Positions 9,102 to 17,435 of a stretch of 64,000 bases of DNA are shown piece by piece. This stretch comes from Streptomyces sp. NBC_01428. Its GTDB lineage: Bacteria > Actinomycetota > Actinomycetes > Streptomycetales > Streptomycetaceae. Where the stretch lies: positions 2,356,001-2,420,000 of the forward strand of contig NZ_CP109499.1 of the NCBI RefSeq assembly GCF_036231965.1, read 5' to 3'. The notes under the pieces were generated by a model. That model was not told where the DNA came from, ran no database searches, and saw only the letters and a program-made list of their open reading frames with translations. The position numbers and the translations under genes are program-made. Numbering within the stretch: the stretch's first letter is position 1; every line of letters begins with the position of its first letter.

Positions 9102-9122
9102 TCCCGGCGCCCGGCGCCGGGA
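9102..9122. terminator. GC-rich palindrome, possible terminator
   Basis: TCCCGGCGCC followed after one base by its exact complement. It lies between the DUF1345 gene end (9156) and the start of the peroxidase gene. Confidence 0.45.
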
Positions 9123-9155
9123 ACACGTCAGCGCCTGTGTCCGGCGTCCGGCGCG

Positions 9156-9791
9156 TCAGCCGCTGACGATCCCCACGACGACGTTGATGGCGGTGGCGAG
9201 AATGCTGGTGCCGAACACATAGGAAAGGAGGGAATGCCTGAGCACGATGGAACGGATGGCGGAACTCGACACGTCGGTGTCGGAGACCTGATATGTCATT
9301 CCGAGGTTGTAGCTGAAATAGAAGAAGTCGCGGTACGAGGGCGGGTCGTCGGAATTGAAGTCGATGCCGCCGTTGTGCTCGTAGTACAAGTAGGCGTAGC
9401 GGGTGGCGTACATCAGGTGCAGCGCGGACCAGGCGAGGAAGACGCCGCACAGGGCCGTGACCGCCGCCGCGTGTCCGTCGTCGGCCTTGCCTCCGCGCAC
9501 GAGCAGCAGCACGATCGCGAACAGCCCGCACAGGGCGACCGCGACGACGACGAACTCGTCGGTCACGGGCCGGAAGTCCTCGCGCCGGGTGTTGCGCCGG
9601 GTGGCCGCGGCGTCCATGGGCCACAGCACCACCCAGCCCGCCAGGACGAAGAACAGTTCCGTCGCGGCGATCCCGGCCAGCAGTCCCAGCAGGATGTCGG
9701 TGGGCAGACCCACGGCCACGCCGACGGCGGCACCGAGGACGATCGCGCCGGTCAGGCGCGGCACGGCGTCCAGGGGAAGCTTCATCCTCAT
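9156..9791 (-). CDS. DUF1345 integral membrane protein
   Basis: A 211-aa membrane protein with about five hydrophobic segments: ~12-30, 34-54, 76-95, 106-125 and a C-terminal [16 protein letters not shown]. The typical DUF1345 tract [23 protein letters not shown] and the following [26 protein letters not shown] are both present. The function of the family is unknown. ATG 9791 (MRMKLP) is used; a second ATG sits two codons in. It is monocistronic by context, with a palindrome downstream and a divergent Nudix-like gene upstream. Confidence 0.85.
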   Translation of the reverse strand: MRMKLPLDAVPRLTGAIVLGAAVGVAVGLPTDILLGLLAGIAATELFFVLAGWVVLWPMDAAATRRNTRREDFRPVTDEFVVVAVALCGLFAIVLLLVRGGKADDGHAAAVTALCGVFLAWSALHLMYATRYAYLYYEHNGGIDFNSDDPPSYRDFFYFSYNLGMTYQVSDTDVSSSAIRSIVLRHSLLSYVFGTSILATAINVVVGIVSG

Positions 9792-9966
9792 ATACCGCCA
9801 CGTTAGTCCCGTTGCGACGCAGCAGCCCGGCGGGGGCGGGCGCGGGCGGGGGCTCCGGCGCGGGGAGGTGTCCGCGCCGCGTGAACCGGCGCCCGCCGGG
9901 TAGGAACGGGGCACCCGGACGGGACCGGCCCGACGGTCGCGCGGCGACGGAAGGAACGGTTGGGCC

Positions 9967-10356
9967 ATGACTCTGGAGCAGACCGCCCGGGACACGGTGG
10001 AGGCGGTCGTCGTGGACGACGGCCTGCTGCTGCTCGTCGACGCGCCGAACGGCTGGGGGCTGCCGTCCGGACCCCCGGAACTGGCCGAGCGCCCGCAGGC
10101 CACGGCGGCGCGTGTGGTCTACGAACTCACCGGCTACCTCGTGGACGGTTCCTCGCTCCTGGAGGCCGACGGCGAGGCGGTGGAGGGGCCGGTCGCCGGC
10201 CCGTCGACCGTGGTGTGCCGGCTGCTGAGCGACACCCCGTCGGCGGAGGCCCGGCTCGGCGCGGAGCAGCTCCGCTGGACCCCGTTCGCGGAGGCCATAG
10301 GCACCGGGCTGCCCCAGGCCGTACGCCAGTACCTGGAGGGTCACACCCCCCTGTAG
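9967..10356 (+). CDS. Divergent Nudix-fold protein, probably not a standard hydrolase
   Basis: A 129-aa protein with a Nudix-like outline ([25 protein letters not shown], then [10 protein letters not shown], then a second half ending [11 protein letters not shown]). Compared with the Nudix box GX5EX7REUXEEXGU, the Gly, first Glu, Arg and late Gly are kept. The two key Glu-bearing positions read RVVYELTGY, so the metal-binding Glu residues are partly lost. It may bind a nucleotide or serve as a sensor rather than hydrolyse. ATG 9967 follows the weak GGAAGGAACGG site. It is convergent with the thioesterase gene. Confidence 0.7.
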   Translation: MTLEQTARDTVEAVVVDDGLLLLVDAPNGWGLPSGPPELAERPQATAARVVYELTGYLVDGSSLLEADGEAVEGPVAGPSTVVCRLLSDTPSAEARLGAEQLRWTPFAEAIGTGLPQAVRQYLEGHTPL

Positions 10357-10389
10357 GCCGGCCGGTGCCCGCGGCGCTCGGTCGGGGGC

Positions 10390-10881
10390 TCAGACGGGGA
10401 CGGGGAACAGCAGGCAGCTGCTGGTGGTGTGGGCGAGCAGCCGGTCGGCCTCGTCGAGGAGTTCCGCCTGGGCGAGGGCCGTACGGCGGCCGCTGTTGAG
10501 GACGGTGCCGACGGCGCGGATCCGGCCGGTGTCCACGGTGACCGGCCGCAGGAACTTCACGGTCAGGTCCAGCGACGTGTAGCCCATGGCCGGGGGCAGC
10601 ACGGACTGCACCGCGCACCCCGCGGCGGAGTCGAGCAGCGTGGCGTACACCCCGCCGTGGACGCTGCCGATGGGGTTGTAGTGCTCCTCCCCCGGGACCA
10701 GGGAGAAGACCGCGCGGCCGTGCTCGACCTCGTCGAGGGTCATGCCGAGGGTCGCCGCGATCGGTGGCGCGGGGAGCCGCCCGGCCTGCACCTCGCGGAG
10801 GAAGTCGAGGCCGCTGCGGTGCCCGACCGCGGACGCGGAGACGGCCGGGTCCTCCCAGTCGTATGTGCGTGACCTGCCCAT
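10390..10881 (-). CDS. PaaI-family hotdog thioesterase
   Basis: A 163-aa single hotdog-fold protein of the PaaI/YbgC type that likely hydrolyses acyl- or aryl-CoA. The family core is visible: FSLVPGEEHYNPIGSVHGGVYATLLDSAAG with the HGG loop and the Asp of the active site, then YTSLDLTVKFLRPVTVDTGRIRAVGTVLNSGRRTALAQAEL. The start is taken at ATG 10881 (MGRSRTYDWEDP); the frame runs to 10938 without better signals. It is divergent from the HxlR regulator gene across a palindromic region, so it is the likely target of that regulator. Confidence 0.88.
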   Translation of the reverse strand: MGRSRTYDWEDPAVSASAVGHRSGLDFLREVQAGRLPAPPIAATLGMTLDEVEHGRAVFSLVPGEEHYNPIGSVHGGVYATLLDSAAGCAVQSVLPPAMGYTSLDLTVKFLRPVTVDTGRIRAVGTVLNSGRRTALAQAELLDEADRLLAHTTSSCLLFPVPV

Positions 10882-10945
10882 GACGTTCCCCGTTCCGCTC
10901 GACCCGGCCTGCCTTCTTTTTTCGAAGTTAGCCAGCACGGGACCT

Positions 10946-10974
10946 GGCTGTCAATGACACAGTCAGCCTACGAT
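10946..10974. promoter_or_regulatory. Divergent promoter/operator between thioesterase and HxlR genes
   Basis: Contains the exact inverted repeat TGTCA-A-TGACA (10949-10959) within a larger imperfect dyad GGCTG...AGTCAGCC. A -10-like TACGAT (10969-10974) lies 6 bases before ATG 10981, which suggests a leaderless hxlR-type transcript overlapping the operator. Confidence 0.55.
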
Positions 10975-10980
10975 GGCCCC

Positions 10981-11466
10981 ATGACGTGGCTCGACACCAG
11001 CACCGACAACTGCACGGTCCAGCGGACGCTCGACCTGATCGGCGAGAAGTGGTCGATGCTGGTCCTGCGGGACTCCATGAACGGCGTGCGGCGGTTCGAC
11101 GACTTCCGCCGCCATGTCGGCCTGTCCGAGAGCGTGCTGGCCGACCGGCTGCGCAAGCTCGTCGCGGCCGGGATCCTGGACACCGTCCCGTACAGCGAAC
11201 CGGGCAGCCGCACCCGGCACGAGTACCGGCTCACCCGCAAGGGCTGGGAGCTGTGGCCCGCCATGATCGCGCTGAAGCAGTGGGGCGACCGCTACACCGC
11301 GGACCCCGAGGGCCCGCCCCTGGAGGTCGTGCACGACGGCTGCGGCGAGCAGGTCCGCACGGTGGTCGTCTGCGGCGCGGATCACGGCGAGCTGATCCCG
11401 CCCGACGCGCGGACCCGTCCCGGCCCCTCCGCGCAGCGCGCGGACGGCGCCGCCACGGCCCCCTGA
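10981..11466 (+). CDS. HxlR-family winged-helix regulator
   Basis: A 161-aa MarR-like HxlR regulator. The N-terminal Cys (DNCTVQRTLDLIGEKWSMLVLRD) is the redox- or aldehyde-sensing position in several HxlR members. The winged helix follows (FDDFRRHVGLSESVLADRLRKLVAAGIL, then HEYRLTRKGWELWPAM). The C-terminal tail contains two more Cys (GCGEQVRTVVVCG), resembling a small metal- or redox-sensitive appendage. No ribosome-binding site precedes ATG 10981 and a -10-like box sits six bases upstream, so it is likely leaderless. It probably represses itself and the divergent thioesterase. Confidence 0.9.
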   Translation: MTWLDTSTDNCTVQRTLDLIGEKWSMLVLRDSMNGVRRFDDFRRHVGLSESVLADRLRKLVAAGILDTVPYSEPGSRTRHEYRLTRKGWELWPAMIALKQWGDRYTADPEGPPLEVVHDGCGEQVRTVVVCGADHGELIPPDARTRPGPSAQRADGAATAP

Positions 11467-11632
11467 CGCGCACGGCACGCCCCCGGCGGGTTCGGCCGGC
11501 GCGGGTTCGGCCGCGAACGGGACCCCGGGCCCGGCCCCTCGGGAGCCCGGCGGACCCGGTCCGCGTGACCGCGGGCGCGGTTCCTCTCGTACGGTGAGGT
11601 CAGTGCGTGAGGGACCGAGCGGTGGAGGAACG

Positions 11633-13006
11633 ATGACGGACACGAGACCGCCGGCCCGGGAGCGGTGGGCGGCGAGGGCGTCGCTCGCCGCGGCGGCGCT
11701 CGCGGTGGCCGTGCCGCTCTTCACCGGTGGTGTGCGCGGCGTGCTGCTCCTGATCGCCGCCGTCGTCGGCATGGCCGTCGCGGCGGCGGCGCTGTGGTGG
11801 ATGCTCACCCGGCGGGGCCCCGCGCGCTGGATCGCCGGGCTGCTGGCGATCGCGGTGCCCCTCGGCGTCATCGTGGTCCTCGCGGTCACACTGCTGTGGA
11901 CGCTGCTGCTGTCGCCCGTGCTGTGGATCCTCGCGGTCTGGTGCGGCCGGTACGCGCTGCGGAGCGCCCGGGGCCGGGTGCGGCCGATGAAGGAGCACCG
12001 CACCCCGCCGCCGCGCCGCCCGTTCGTCCTGATGAACCCGCGCTCCGGCGGCGGCAAGGTGGAGCAGTTCGGTCTCGTGGAGAAGGCCGAGCGGCTCGGT
12101 GCGCGGGTCGTGCTGCTCGACCCGGAGAACCAACAGGACGTGACCGAGCTGGCCCGGCAGGCGGTCGCGGACGGCGCGGACCTGCTCGGCGTCGCGGGCG
12201 GCGACGGGACGCAGGCGCTCGTCGCGGCCGTCGCCGTCGAACACGGCCTGCCGTTCCTGGTGATCTCGGCCGGCACCCGCAACCACTTCGCGATGGACCT
12301 GGGCCTCGACCGCGACGACCCGTCCACGTGCCTCGACGCCCTGCCGAACGGTGTGGAACTGCGCGTCGACCTCGGCTTCGCGGGCGGCCACCCCTTCGTC
12401 AACAACGCGTCGTTCGGTGCGTACGCGGCCGTCGTCCAGGATCCCGCCTACCGGGACGACAAGATCGGCACCTCGCTGCAGCTCCTCCCGGACCTGCTCA
12501 CCCGCCAGCGCGGGCCGCAGCTGACCGCGGAGGCCGCCGGCACGACCCTCGATGCCCCGCAGGCCCTGCTGGTGAGCAACAACCCCTACCGCACGAACGA
12601 GTCCGCCGGTATGGGCCGCCGCGAGCGGCTCGACTCCGGGCTGCTCGGCATTCTCGGCGTCAAGGTCGACAGCGCCGTGGAGGCCGCCGCGCTGCTGCTC
12701 GCCCCGGACCCGGGCGGCCTCTCCGTCCTCACCGCCCGCGAGGTGGTCGTCGGTGCCGACAGCGCCGAGCTGGAGGTCGGCATCGACGGCGAGGCCATGG
12801 TCCTGCCGACGCCGGTGCACTGCCGGGTCGAGCCGGGTGCGCTGCGGGTGCGCGTCCCGAAGAACCGGCCCGGTGTCCCGACGGCGAAGCCCGCCCTCGA
12901 CTGGCGGCGCCTCCTGTCGCTGGCCCTGCTCGTGGGCCGCACGGCCGGCGTACGACGCCCGGGGCACCGGCCGCCGGGGCCGGACACCCTGCGCAAGCTC
13001 GTCTGA
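11633..13006 (+). CDS. Diacylglycerol-kinase family lipid kinase, membrane-anchored
   Basis: A 457-aa protein. Residues ~12-115 carry three or four hydrophobic helices and form an N-terminal membrane unit. The DAGK/YegS catalytic domain starts PFVLMNPRSGGGKVEQF and includes the nucleotide-binding GVAGGDGTQA, the segment GTRNHFAMDLGL and the VNNASFGAYAAVV region. Such kinases phosphorylate diacylglycerol or related lipids. ATG 11633 is preceded by GGAGGAACG. It is transcribed alone as far as can be seen. Streptomyces has several paralogues and the lipid substrate is not predictable. Confidence 0.88.
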   Translation: MTDTRPPARERWAARASLAAAALAVAVPLFTGGVRGVLLLIAAVVGMAVAAAALWWMLTRRGPARWIAGLLAIAVPLGVIVVLAVTLLWTLLLSPVLWILAVWCGRYALRSARGRVRPMKEHRTPPPRRPFVLMNPRSGGGKVEQFGLVEKAERLGARVVLLDPENQQDVTELARQAVADGADLLGVAGGDGTQALVAAVAVEHGLPFLVISAGTRNHFAMDLGLDRDDPSTCLDALPNGVELRVDLGFAGGHPFVNNASFGAYAAVVQDPAYRDDKIGTSLQLLPDLLTRQRGPQLTAEAAGTTLDAPQALLVSNNPYRTNESAGMGRRERLDSGLLGILGVKVDSAVEAAALLLAPDPGGLSVLTAREVVVGADSAELEVGIDGEAMVLPTPVHCRVEPGALRVRVPKNRPGVPTAKPALDWRRLLSLALLVGRTAGVRRPGHRPPGPDTLRKLV

Positions 13007-13240
13007 CCGGCACGCCGCCGCCCGGAGAGCGGGCCGCGCTCCGAAGACGTGAAGCCGGCCTCAAGCGGTCGCCCCCGAACGCCTCAAGGCACGGCGAGGT
13101 CTTCGCGGGCTACGCGGAACGCCTGGTCCTGCGGACGGCGGGGCTGCGCCTGACGGGCTGAGCGCTCCCCGGAGAGCGTCGCCCGAGCCCTCCGGCCCGC
13201 CCACAACAGGTCGCTGACCAGCGCTTCAGCCCAGCACGAA

Positions 13241-13278
13241 GCACTATACATGCCGTGTATACACGGTATGTATAGTGC
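13241..13278. promoter_or_regulatory. 38-bp palindrome over the deacetylase promoter
   Basis: Arms GCACTATACATGCCGTGTA and TACACGGTATGTATAGTGC are complementary at 18 of 19 positions with no spacer. It contains a -10-like TATAGT (13271-13276) seven bases before ATG 13283. This looks like an operator for a dimeric or tetrameric regulator whose binding would block a leaderless promoter. It is much more AT-rich than its surroundings. Confidence 0.7.
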
Positions 13279-13282
13279 GGGC

Positions 13283-14074
13283 ATGCCTTCTCTGCCCTGG
13301 AAGATGAAAAGACCCCTGCCCGGGTTCCGTGCCGTGGCCACGATCTCCGCCGCCGTGGCTCTGGCCCTCCCGCTCACGGGGTGCACGACTCTGCACACCA
13401 CCGCGCCGAGCGCGGCGCGGGCCGACGCGGAGGACGCCGTACTGCGGGCCGGGTTCGGAGCCGTCGACTGCCGGAAGGCCAAGTGCATCGCGCTGACCTT
13501 CGACGCCGGCCCGAGCGAGCACTCGGCCCGGCTGCTCGACATCCTGAAGGAGAAGAAGGTCCCGGCGACCTTCTTCCTGCTGGGCAAGCGGCACATCGAG
13601 AAGTACCCGGAGCTGGTCCGGCGCATGGCGGCCGAGGGCCACGAGGTGGCCAGCCACACCTGGGACCACCGGATCCTCACCCGGATATCCCCGAAGGAGA
13701 TACGGGAGGAACTGCGCCGCCCGGACGAGGCCATAGAACGGCTCACCGGCCACAAGCCGACGCTGATGCGTCCGCCGCAGGGCCGCACGGACGACACCGT
13801 GCACAGGATCGCGCGCGAGGAGGGGCTCGCGGAGGTCCTGTGGAGCGTGACGGCGAAGGACTACCAGACAGACGACTCCGCGCTGATCACGAAGCGCGTG
13901 CTGCAGCAGTCGTCCCGGGACGGGATCATCCTGCTGCACGACCTCTACCCGGGGACGGTGCCCGCGGTGCCCGGAATCATCGACGCGCTGAAGGAACGCG
14001 GCTACGTGTTCGTCACCGTCCCCCAGCTGCTGGCACCGGGGAAGGCCGAACCGGGCACGGTGTACCGGCCCTGA
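13283..14074 (+). CDS. Polysaccharide deacetylase lipoprotein (NodB/CE4)
   Basis: A 263-aa predicted lipoprotein: a basic start (MKRPLPGFR), a hydrophobic stretch and the lipobox LTGC. The NodB domain follows: ALTFDAGPSEHSARLLDIL (catalytic/metal Asp motif, TFDAGP rather than TFDDGP), SHTWDHRILTRIS (metal His pair H-x3-H), RPPQGRTDDTV, and the C-terminal DGIILLHDLYP. It would remove N-acetyl groups from peptidoglycan, chitin or a related glycan outside the membrane. ATG 13283 is chosen for its distance from the -10-like TATAGT; no Shine-Dalgarno is present, so it is probably leaderless. The promoter is covered by the 38-bp palindrome. Confidence 0.9.
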   Translation: MPSLPWKMKRPLPGFRAVATISAAVALALPLTGCTTLHTTAPSAARADAEDAVLRAGFGAVDCRKAKCIALTFDAGPSEHSARLLDILKEKKVPATFFLLGKRHIEKYPELVRRMAAEGHEVASHTWDHRILTRISPKEIREELRRPDEAIERLTGHKPTLMRPPQGRTDDTVHRIAREEGLAEVLWSVTAKDYQTDDSALITKRVLQQSSRDGIILLHDLYPGTVPAVPGIIDALKERGYVFVTVPQLLAPGKAEPGTVYRP

Positions 14075-14142
14075 GCCACGCCGTCACGGCGCCCCGGCCC
14101 CATCCGGGACCCGACCGCGACGAACGCCCGTAGGCTCGCCCC

Positions 14143-14583
14143 GTGGCCCTCTTCGCCCTGGAACGCGCGTCCTCGCTCTCCGTCGCCGAGATCTGGCGCC
14201 GCCTCACCGACTGGCCCCGGCACGCGGACGTCGTGCCGCTGACCCGGATCACCGTGCGCACCCCGCCGCCGACAGGGCCCGGCACCGTGTTCGTGGCCCG
14301 GTCGGGGATCGGGCCCCTCGCGTTCGACGACCCGATGGAGGTCACCGTCTGGCGGCCGCCGCTCGACGGGGGTCCGGGGCGGTGCCGGCTGGAGAAGCGC
14401 GGCAGGTTCGTCACCGGATGGGCCGAGATCGAGGTCCACCCGGCGGACGGCGGAGGTTCACGGGTGGTCTGGCGCGAGGACGTGAACGTACGCGGGCTGC
14501 CCGGTCTGGCCGACCGCCCGCTGGAACGGTCGGCGCGGTGGATGTTCGGGCGGGCGGCGGACGCGCTGCTGAAGCAGGACTGA
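14143..14583 (+). CDS. SRPBCC (START-like) family protein
   Basis: A 146-aa protein of the polyketide-cyclase/SRPBCC fold: the N-terminal strand and helix FALERASSLSVAEIWRRLTDWPRHADVVPLT, a central beta sheet (GTVFVARSGIGPLAFDDPMEVTVWRPP), and a C-terminal long helix (GLADRPLERSARWMFGRAADALLK). Members bind hydrophobic ligands in a cavity; no ligand can be inferred. GTG 14143 has no ribosome-binding site, but TAGGCT lies six bases upstream, the pattern of a streptomycete leaderless start. Confidence 0.8.
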   Translation: MALFALERASSLSVAEIWRRLTDWPRHADVVPLTRITVRTPPPTGPGTVFVARSGIGPLAFDDPMEVTVWRPPLDGGPGRCRLEKRGRFVTGWAEIEVHPADGGGSRVVWREDVNVRGLPGLADRPLERSARWMFGRAADALLKQD

Positions 14584-14745
14584 CAACACCTGGCCCCGGT
14601 CCGAGCCCCGGCGCACAACTCCCCTCCGTCCTCTTCGACTTCACGTCCGCGGCATCCGCCCGGCCCGGTCGGCAGCCCCCGGTTCACGGTCGGTCAGCGG
14701 GCGGCACCGTCCAAGGGCCGGAGAACGGCACCGCCTCGCCGACAG

Positions 14746-14779
14746 CGGTGCCCCGCCGCCCGGGAGGGGCGGGGCACCG
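14746..14779 (-). terminator. Hairpin after the cellulase gene
   Basis: Perfect 12-bp stem (CGGTGCCCCGCC with its complement) and a 10-base loop, 13 bases beyond the cellulase stop codon. Confidence 0.8.
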
Positions 14780-14792
14780 AGTCCACCGAGGG

Positions 14793-15977
14793 TCAACTCG
14801 CCGGCAGGAGCGGCGGGTTGGCCAACCGCGCGAGTTCCAGGGCCTGTTGCGGGAACCAGTCCCCCGCGTCCGGGTCGAGCGTCCCGCGCTCCGGGTCCTG
14901 CGGGCCCGCCGTTCCCCGCAGGCAGAGGCCGTCCGACTCCCCGGGCGTCTTGATCCACAGGCGCGCGTCCTGCAACGGGTCGCCCGTACGCAGCGTCGGG
15001 CGCGCGCCGAGGCCGCGGTCCGGCGGGTTGCACCAGTCCTGCGCGTCGGTGTACTTGCCGGCGGGCGGGGTCCAGGGGCCCCGGCCGTTGCGGCTGGAGT
15101 CGGTGACGAAGTGCTTCATCCGCGAGGCGGGCGTGTGCACGTGCGTGTCGAGCCAGGCCTGCGCGTCGGCCCTCGGCCATCCCTGACTCGGGCACGCGGC
15201 CGCGTCTCCCCCACCGGCCACGTACGCCAGGCAGGACGAGATCAGCTTGCCGTACCAGGAGTTGGCGTCGTCGGTGTTGTAGTTCGACGCGTTGGTGTAG
15301 AAGCCGGAGGCCCGGCCGACACCGCCCTTGATCAGGCGCGGCACGATGGAGTCGACCGTGTGCCACCCGGGGTGCCCGGTGTCGAGGTAGACCCGCGTGC
15401 CGGACAGCGGCTCCAGCGCGTCGACCGCGTAGTTGACCTCGGTATAGCGGGCCGCGGTCTTCGTGCCCTGCGCGTCGTCCTGGCCGCAGTCGGACGGCAG
15501 CAGGGCCAGGGCGTCGGGTTCGAGGGTGACGATCGTGTCGCCGTGGCCGATCCCCCGCGCCACGGCGTCGATCCAGGTCTCGTACTCCGCGGTGGTCGCG
15601 GCGCCGCCCGCCGAGTAGTTGGCGCAGTCGCGGCCGGGGATGTCGTACAGCGCGAGCACGACGGTCGCGTGATCGCGTCCCCCGTCCCGCACCACCGCCC
15701 TGACCTGCCGCTCCACCTCGGCCGGCGTCTGGTCGCCGAACCACACGGCCTGCGGGGTGTTCACCATCGTCAGGATGCCCGCCGCGTCGCGGAGCCGGCC
15801 CGCCCCGGCGAGGTCGAGGGCCTGCCGATACGCGGCCGGGTTGGCGTCCGGGACGTACAGCGCGGGCCCGTGCCCGGCGGGGCCCGGGGTCTCCGCGGCG
15901 TGTGCCGGGGGTACGCCGAGCAGGGCCGTGAGGCCGAGGGACACGGCCGCGAGCCATGTGGGGGTACGTCGTCTCAT
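14793..15977 (-). CDS. Secreted GH6 cellulase (endoglucanase/cellobiohydrolase)
   Basis: A 394-aa glycoside hydrolase family 6 enzyme. A Sec signal peptide (MRRRTPTWLAAV...PAHAAETP) precedes the catalytic barrel; no cellulose-binding module is attached. GH6 marks are VVLALYDIPGRDCANYSAGG (proton-donor region Asp), TIVTLEPDALALLPSDC, YLDTGHPGWH, ASGFYTNASNYN, HFVTDSSRNGRGP and WIKTPGESDGLC (catalytic-base region). It hydrolyses beta-1,4-glucan with inversion. ATG 15977 has AGGAG about ten bases upstream. A CebR-type box lies 41 bases upstream of the start, implying induction by cellobiose or cello-oligosaccharides. Confidence 0.93.
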   Translation of the reverse strand: MRRRTPTWLAAVSLGLTALLGVPPAHAAETPGPAGHGPALYVPDANPAAYRQALDLAGAGRLRDAAGILTMVNTPQAVWFGDQTPAEVERQVRAVVRDGGRDHATVVLALYDIPGRDCANYSAGGAATTAEYETWIDAVARGIGHGDTIVTLEPDALALLPSDCGQDDAQGTKTAARYTEVNYAVDALEPLSGTRVYLDTGHPGWHTVDSIVPRLIKGGVGRASGFYTNASNYNTDDANSWYGKLISSCLAYVAGGGDAAACPSQGWPRADAQAWLDTHVHTPASRMKHFVTDSSRNGRGPWTPPAGKYTDAQDWCNPPDRGLGARPTLRTGDPLQDARLWIKTPGESDGLCLRGTAGPQDPERGTLDPDAGDWFPQQALELARLANPPLLPAS

Positions 15978-16017
15978 CCGGGTTCACTCCTGGGTCACAA
16001 CGGTCACGAGGGACGTG

Positions 16018-16031
16018 CGGGAGCGCTCCCA
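16018..16031 (-). promoter_or_regulatory. CebR-type operator
   Basis: On the minus strand it reads TGGGAGCGCTCCCG, 13 of 14 positions of the streptomycete CebR consensus TGGGAGCGCTCCCA. CebR is the LacI-family repressor of cellulose utilisation, and the site sits just upstream of a cellulase gene. Confidence 0.8.
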
Positions 16032-16195
16032 CAGGAGACTCGCCGAGCGGCATGCCTACGTCAATACACGCGTCGCAATCGGTGGAACGAGCGGGGAGTC
16101 GGCTGCCGGGGCCGACCGGGCGGCGCCGTGGGCCGCGCCGGAGCGAGAGGGAGGGAGCGAGAGGGGGTGAAAAGGCGAGGGCGCGGAGACGGAGA

Positions 16196-16223
16196 AGGCC
16201 CGCCACTCGTCGGTGACGGGCCT
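16196..16223 (-). terminator. Hairpin after xdhC
   Basis: Arms AGGCCCG and CGGGCCT with a 14-base loop, 15 bases past the XdhC stop. The adjoining 16141-16195 is a conspicuous purine-rich tract (GAGAGGGAGGGAGCGAGAGG and more) with no gene. Confidence 0.55.
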
Positions 16224-16238
16224 CGCTCGGGTCGCCGC

Positions 16239-17393
16239 TCAGGCCACGGAGCCGATGTGCCGGGCCGGGACCGAGTTCGGGTCGTGGTGGATCGGCGTGT
16301 GCGCGCCGGTCAGTGAAGTGCCGCTGCCGCCGCGCCGGTTGGCCACGATCTCCGAGGCGATGGACAGCGCGGTCTCCTCGGGGGTGCGTGCGCCGAGGTC
16401 CAGGCCGATGGGCGACCTGAGGCGGGCCAGTTCCAGCTCGGTCACGCCGACCTCGCGCAGCCGGCGGTTGCGGTCGAGGTGGGTGCGCCGGGAGCCCATG
16501 GCGCCGACGTACGCCACCGGGAGCCGCAGGGCGAGCCGGAGCAGCGGGACGTCGAACTTGGCGTCGTGGGTGAGCACGCACAGGACGGTCCGCGCGTCGA
16601 CGTCCGTGCTCTCCAGGTAGCGGTGCGGCCAGTCCACGACGATCTCGTCGGCGTCGGGGAAGCGGGTCCGGGTCGCGAACACCGGGCGGGCGTCGCACAC
16701 GGTGACCCGGTAGCCGAGGAACTTGCCCATGTGGACCAGTGCCGAGGCGAAGTCGATGGCGCCGAAGACGATCATGCGCGGGGGCGGGACGGACGACTCC
16801 ACGAGGACGGTGAGCGGTGCTCCGCAACGAGAGCCCTGCTCACCGATCTCCAGGACGCCGGTCCGGCCGGCGTCCAGCTGGGCCACAGTCTCGCCCACCA
16901 CGGTGCGGTCGAGTTCGGGGTGGGCGCCGAAGCCGCCCTCGTAGGATCCGTCGGATCGTACGAGGAGGGCGCGGCCCATCAGGTCGGCGGGGCCGCTCAC
17001 GATCCGGGCGACGGCTGTCGCCCGCCCGTCCGCGACGGCGGCCAGCGCCGTCGCGAGCACGGCCCGGCGGGCGGTGTCCCGCGCGCGGACCGGGGTGACG
17101 AGGATGTCGATGACACCTCCGCAGGTCAGTCCGACCGCGAAGGCGTCGTCGTCGCTGTAGCCGAAGCGTTCGAGGACGGTTTCCCCGTCCTCCAGGGCCT
17201 GCCGGCACAGCTCGTAGACCGCTCCCTCCACGCAACCGCCCGAGACCGAGCCGATGGCCGTGCCCTCGGCGTCGACCGCCAGTGCGGCGCCCGGCTGGCG
17301 GGGCGCGCTGCCCCCGACCGCCACCACGGTGGCGACGGCGAAGTCACGGCCCTGCTCGACCCACCGGTGCAGCTCTTCGGCGATGTCCAGCAT
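16239..17393 (-). CDS. xdhC: XdhC/CoxI-family maturation factor for xanthine dehydrogenase
   Basis: A 384-aa XdhC-type protein. The N-terminal XdhC/CoxI domain holds AVGGSAPRQPGAALAVD and GSVSGGCVEGAVYELC; its CGG motif is LTCGGVIDILV. The C-terminal Rossmann domain (MIVFGAIDFASALVHMGKFLGYRVTVCD) ends with VAYVGAMGSRRTHL and a typical LGARTPEETALSIASEIVA tail. XdhC proteins load and sulfurate the molybdenum cofactor for molybdenum hydroxylases. AAGGAG precedes ATG 17393. It follows the purine permease by 42 bases and is probably in the same transcript, serving the xanthine dehydrogenase subunits encoded just upstream. Confidence 0.9.
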   Translation of the reverse strand: MLDIAEELHRWVEQGRDFAVATVVAVGGSAPRQPGAALAVDAEGTAIGSVSGGCVEGAVYELCRQALEDGETVLERFGYSDDDAFAVGLTCGGVIDILVTPVRARDTARRAVLATALAAVADGRATAVARIVSGPADLMGRALLVRSDGSYEGGFGAHPELDRTVVGETVAQLDAGRTGVLEIGEQGSRCGAPLTVLVESSVPPPRMIVFGAIDFASALVHMGKFLGYRVTVCDARPVFATRTRFPDADEIVVDWPHRYLESTDVDARTVLCVLTHDAKFDVPLLRLALRLPVAYVGAMGSRRTHLDRNRRLREVGVTELELARLRSPIGLDLGARTPEETALSIASEIVANRRGGSGTSLTGAHTPIHHDPNSVPARHIGSVA

Positions 17394-17435
17394 CTCGGTC
17401 TCCTTAACAGCGGTTGCGTGGAGCGAGCCGGAGCG

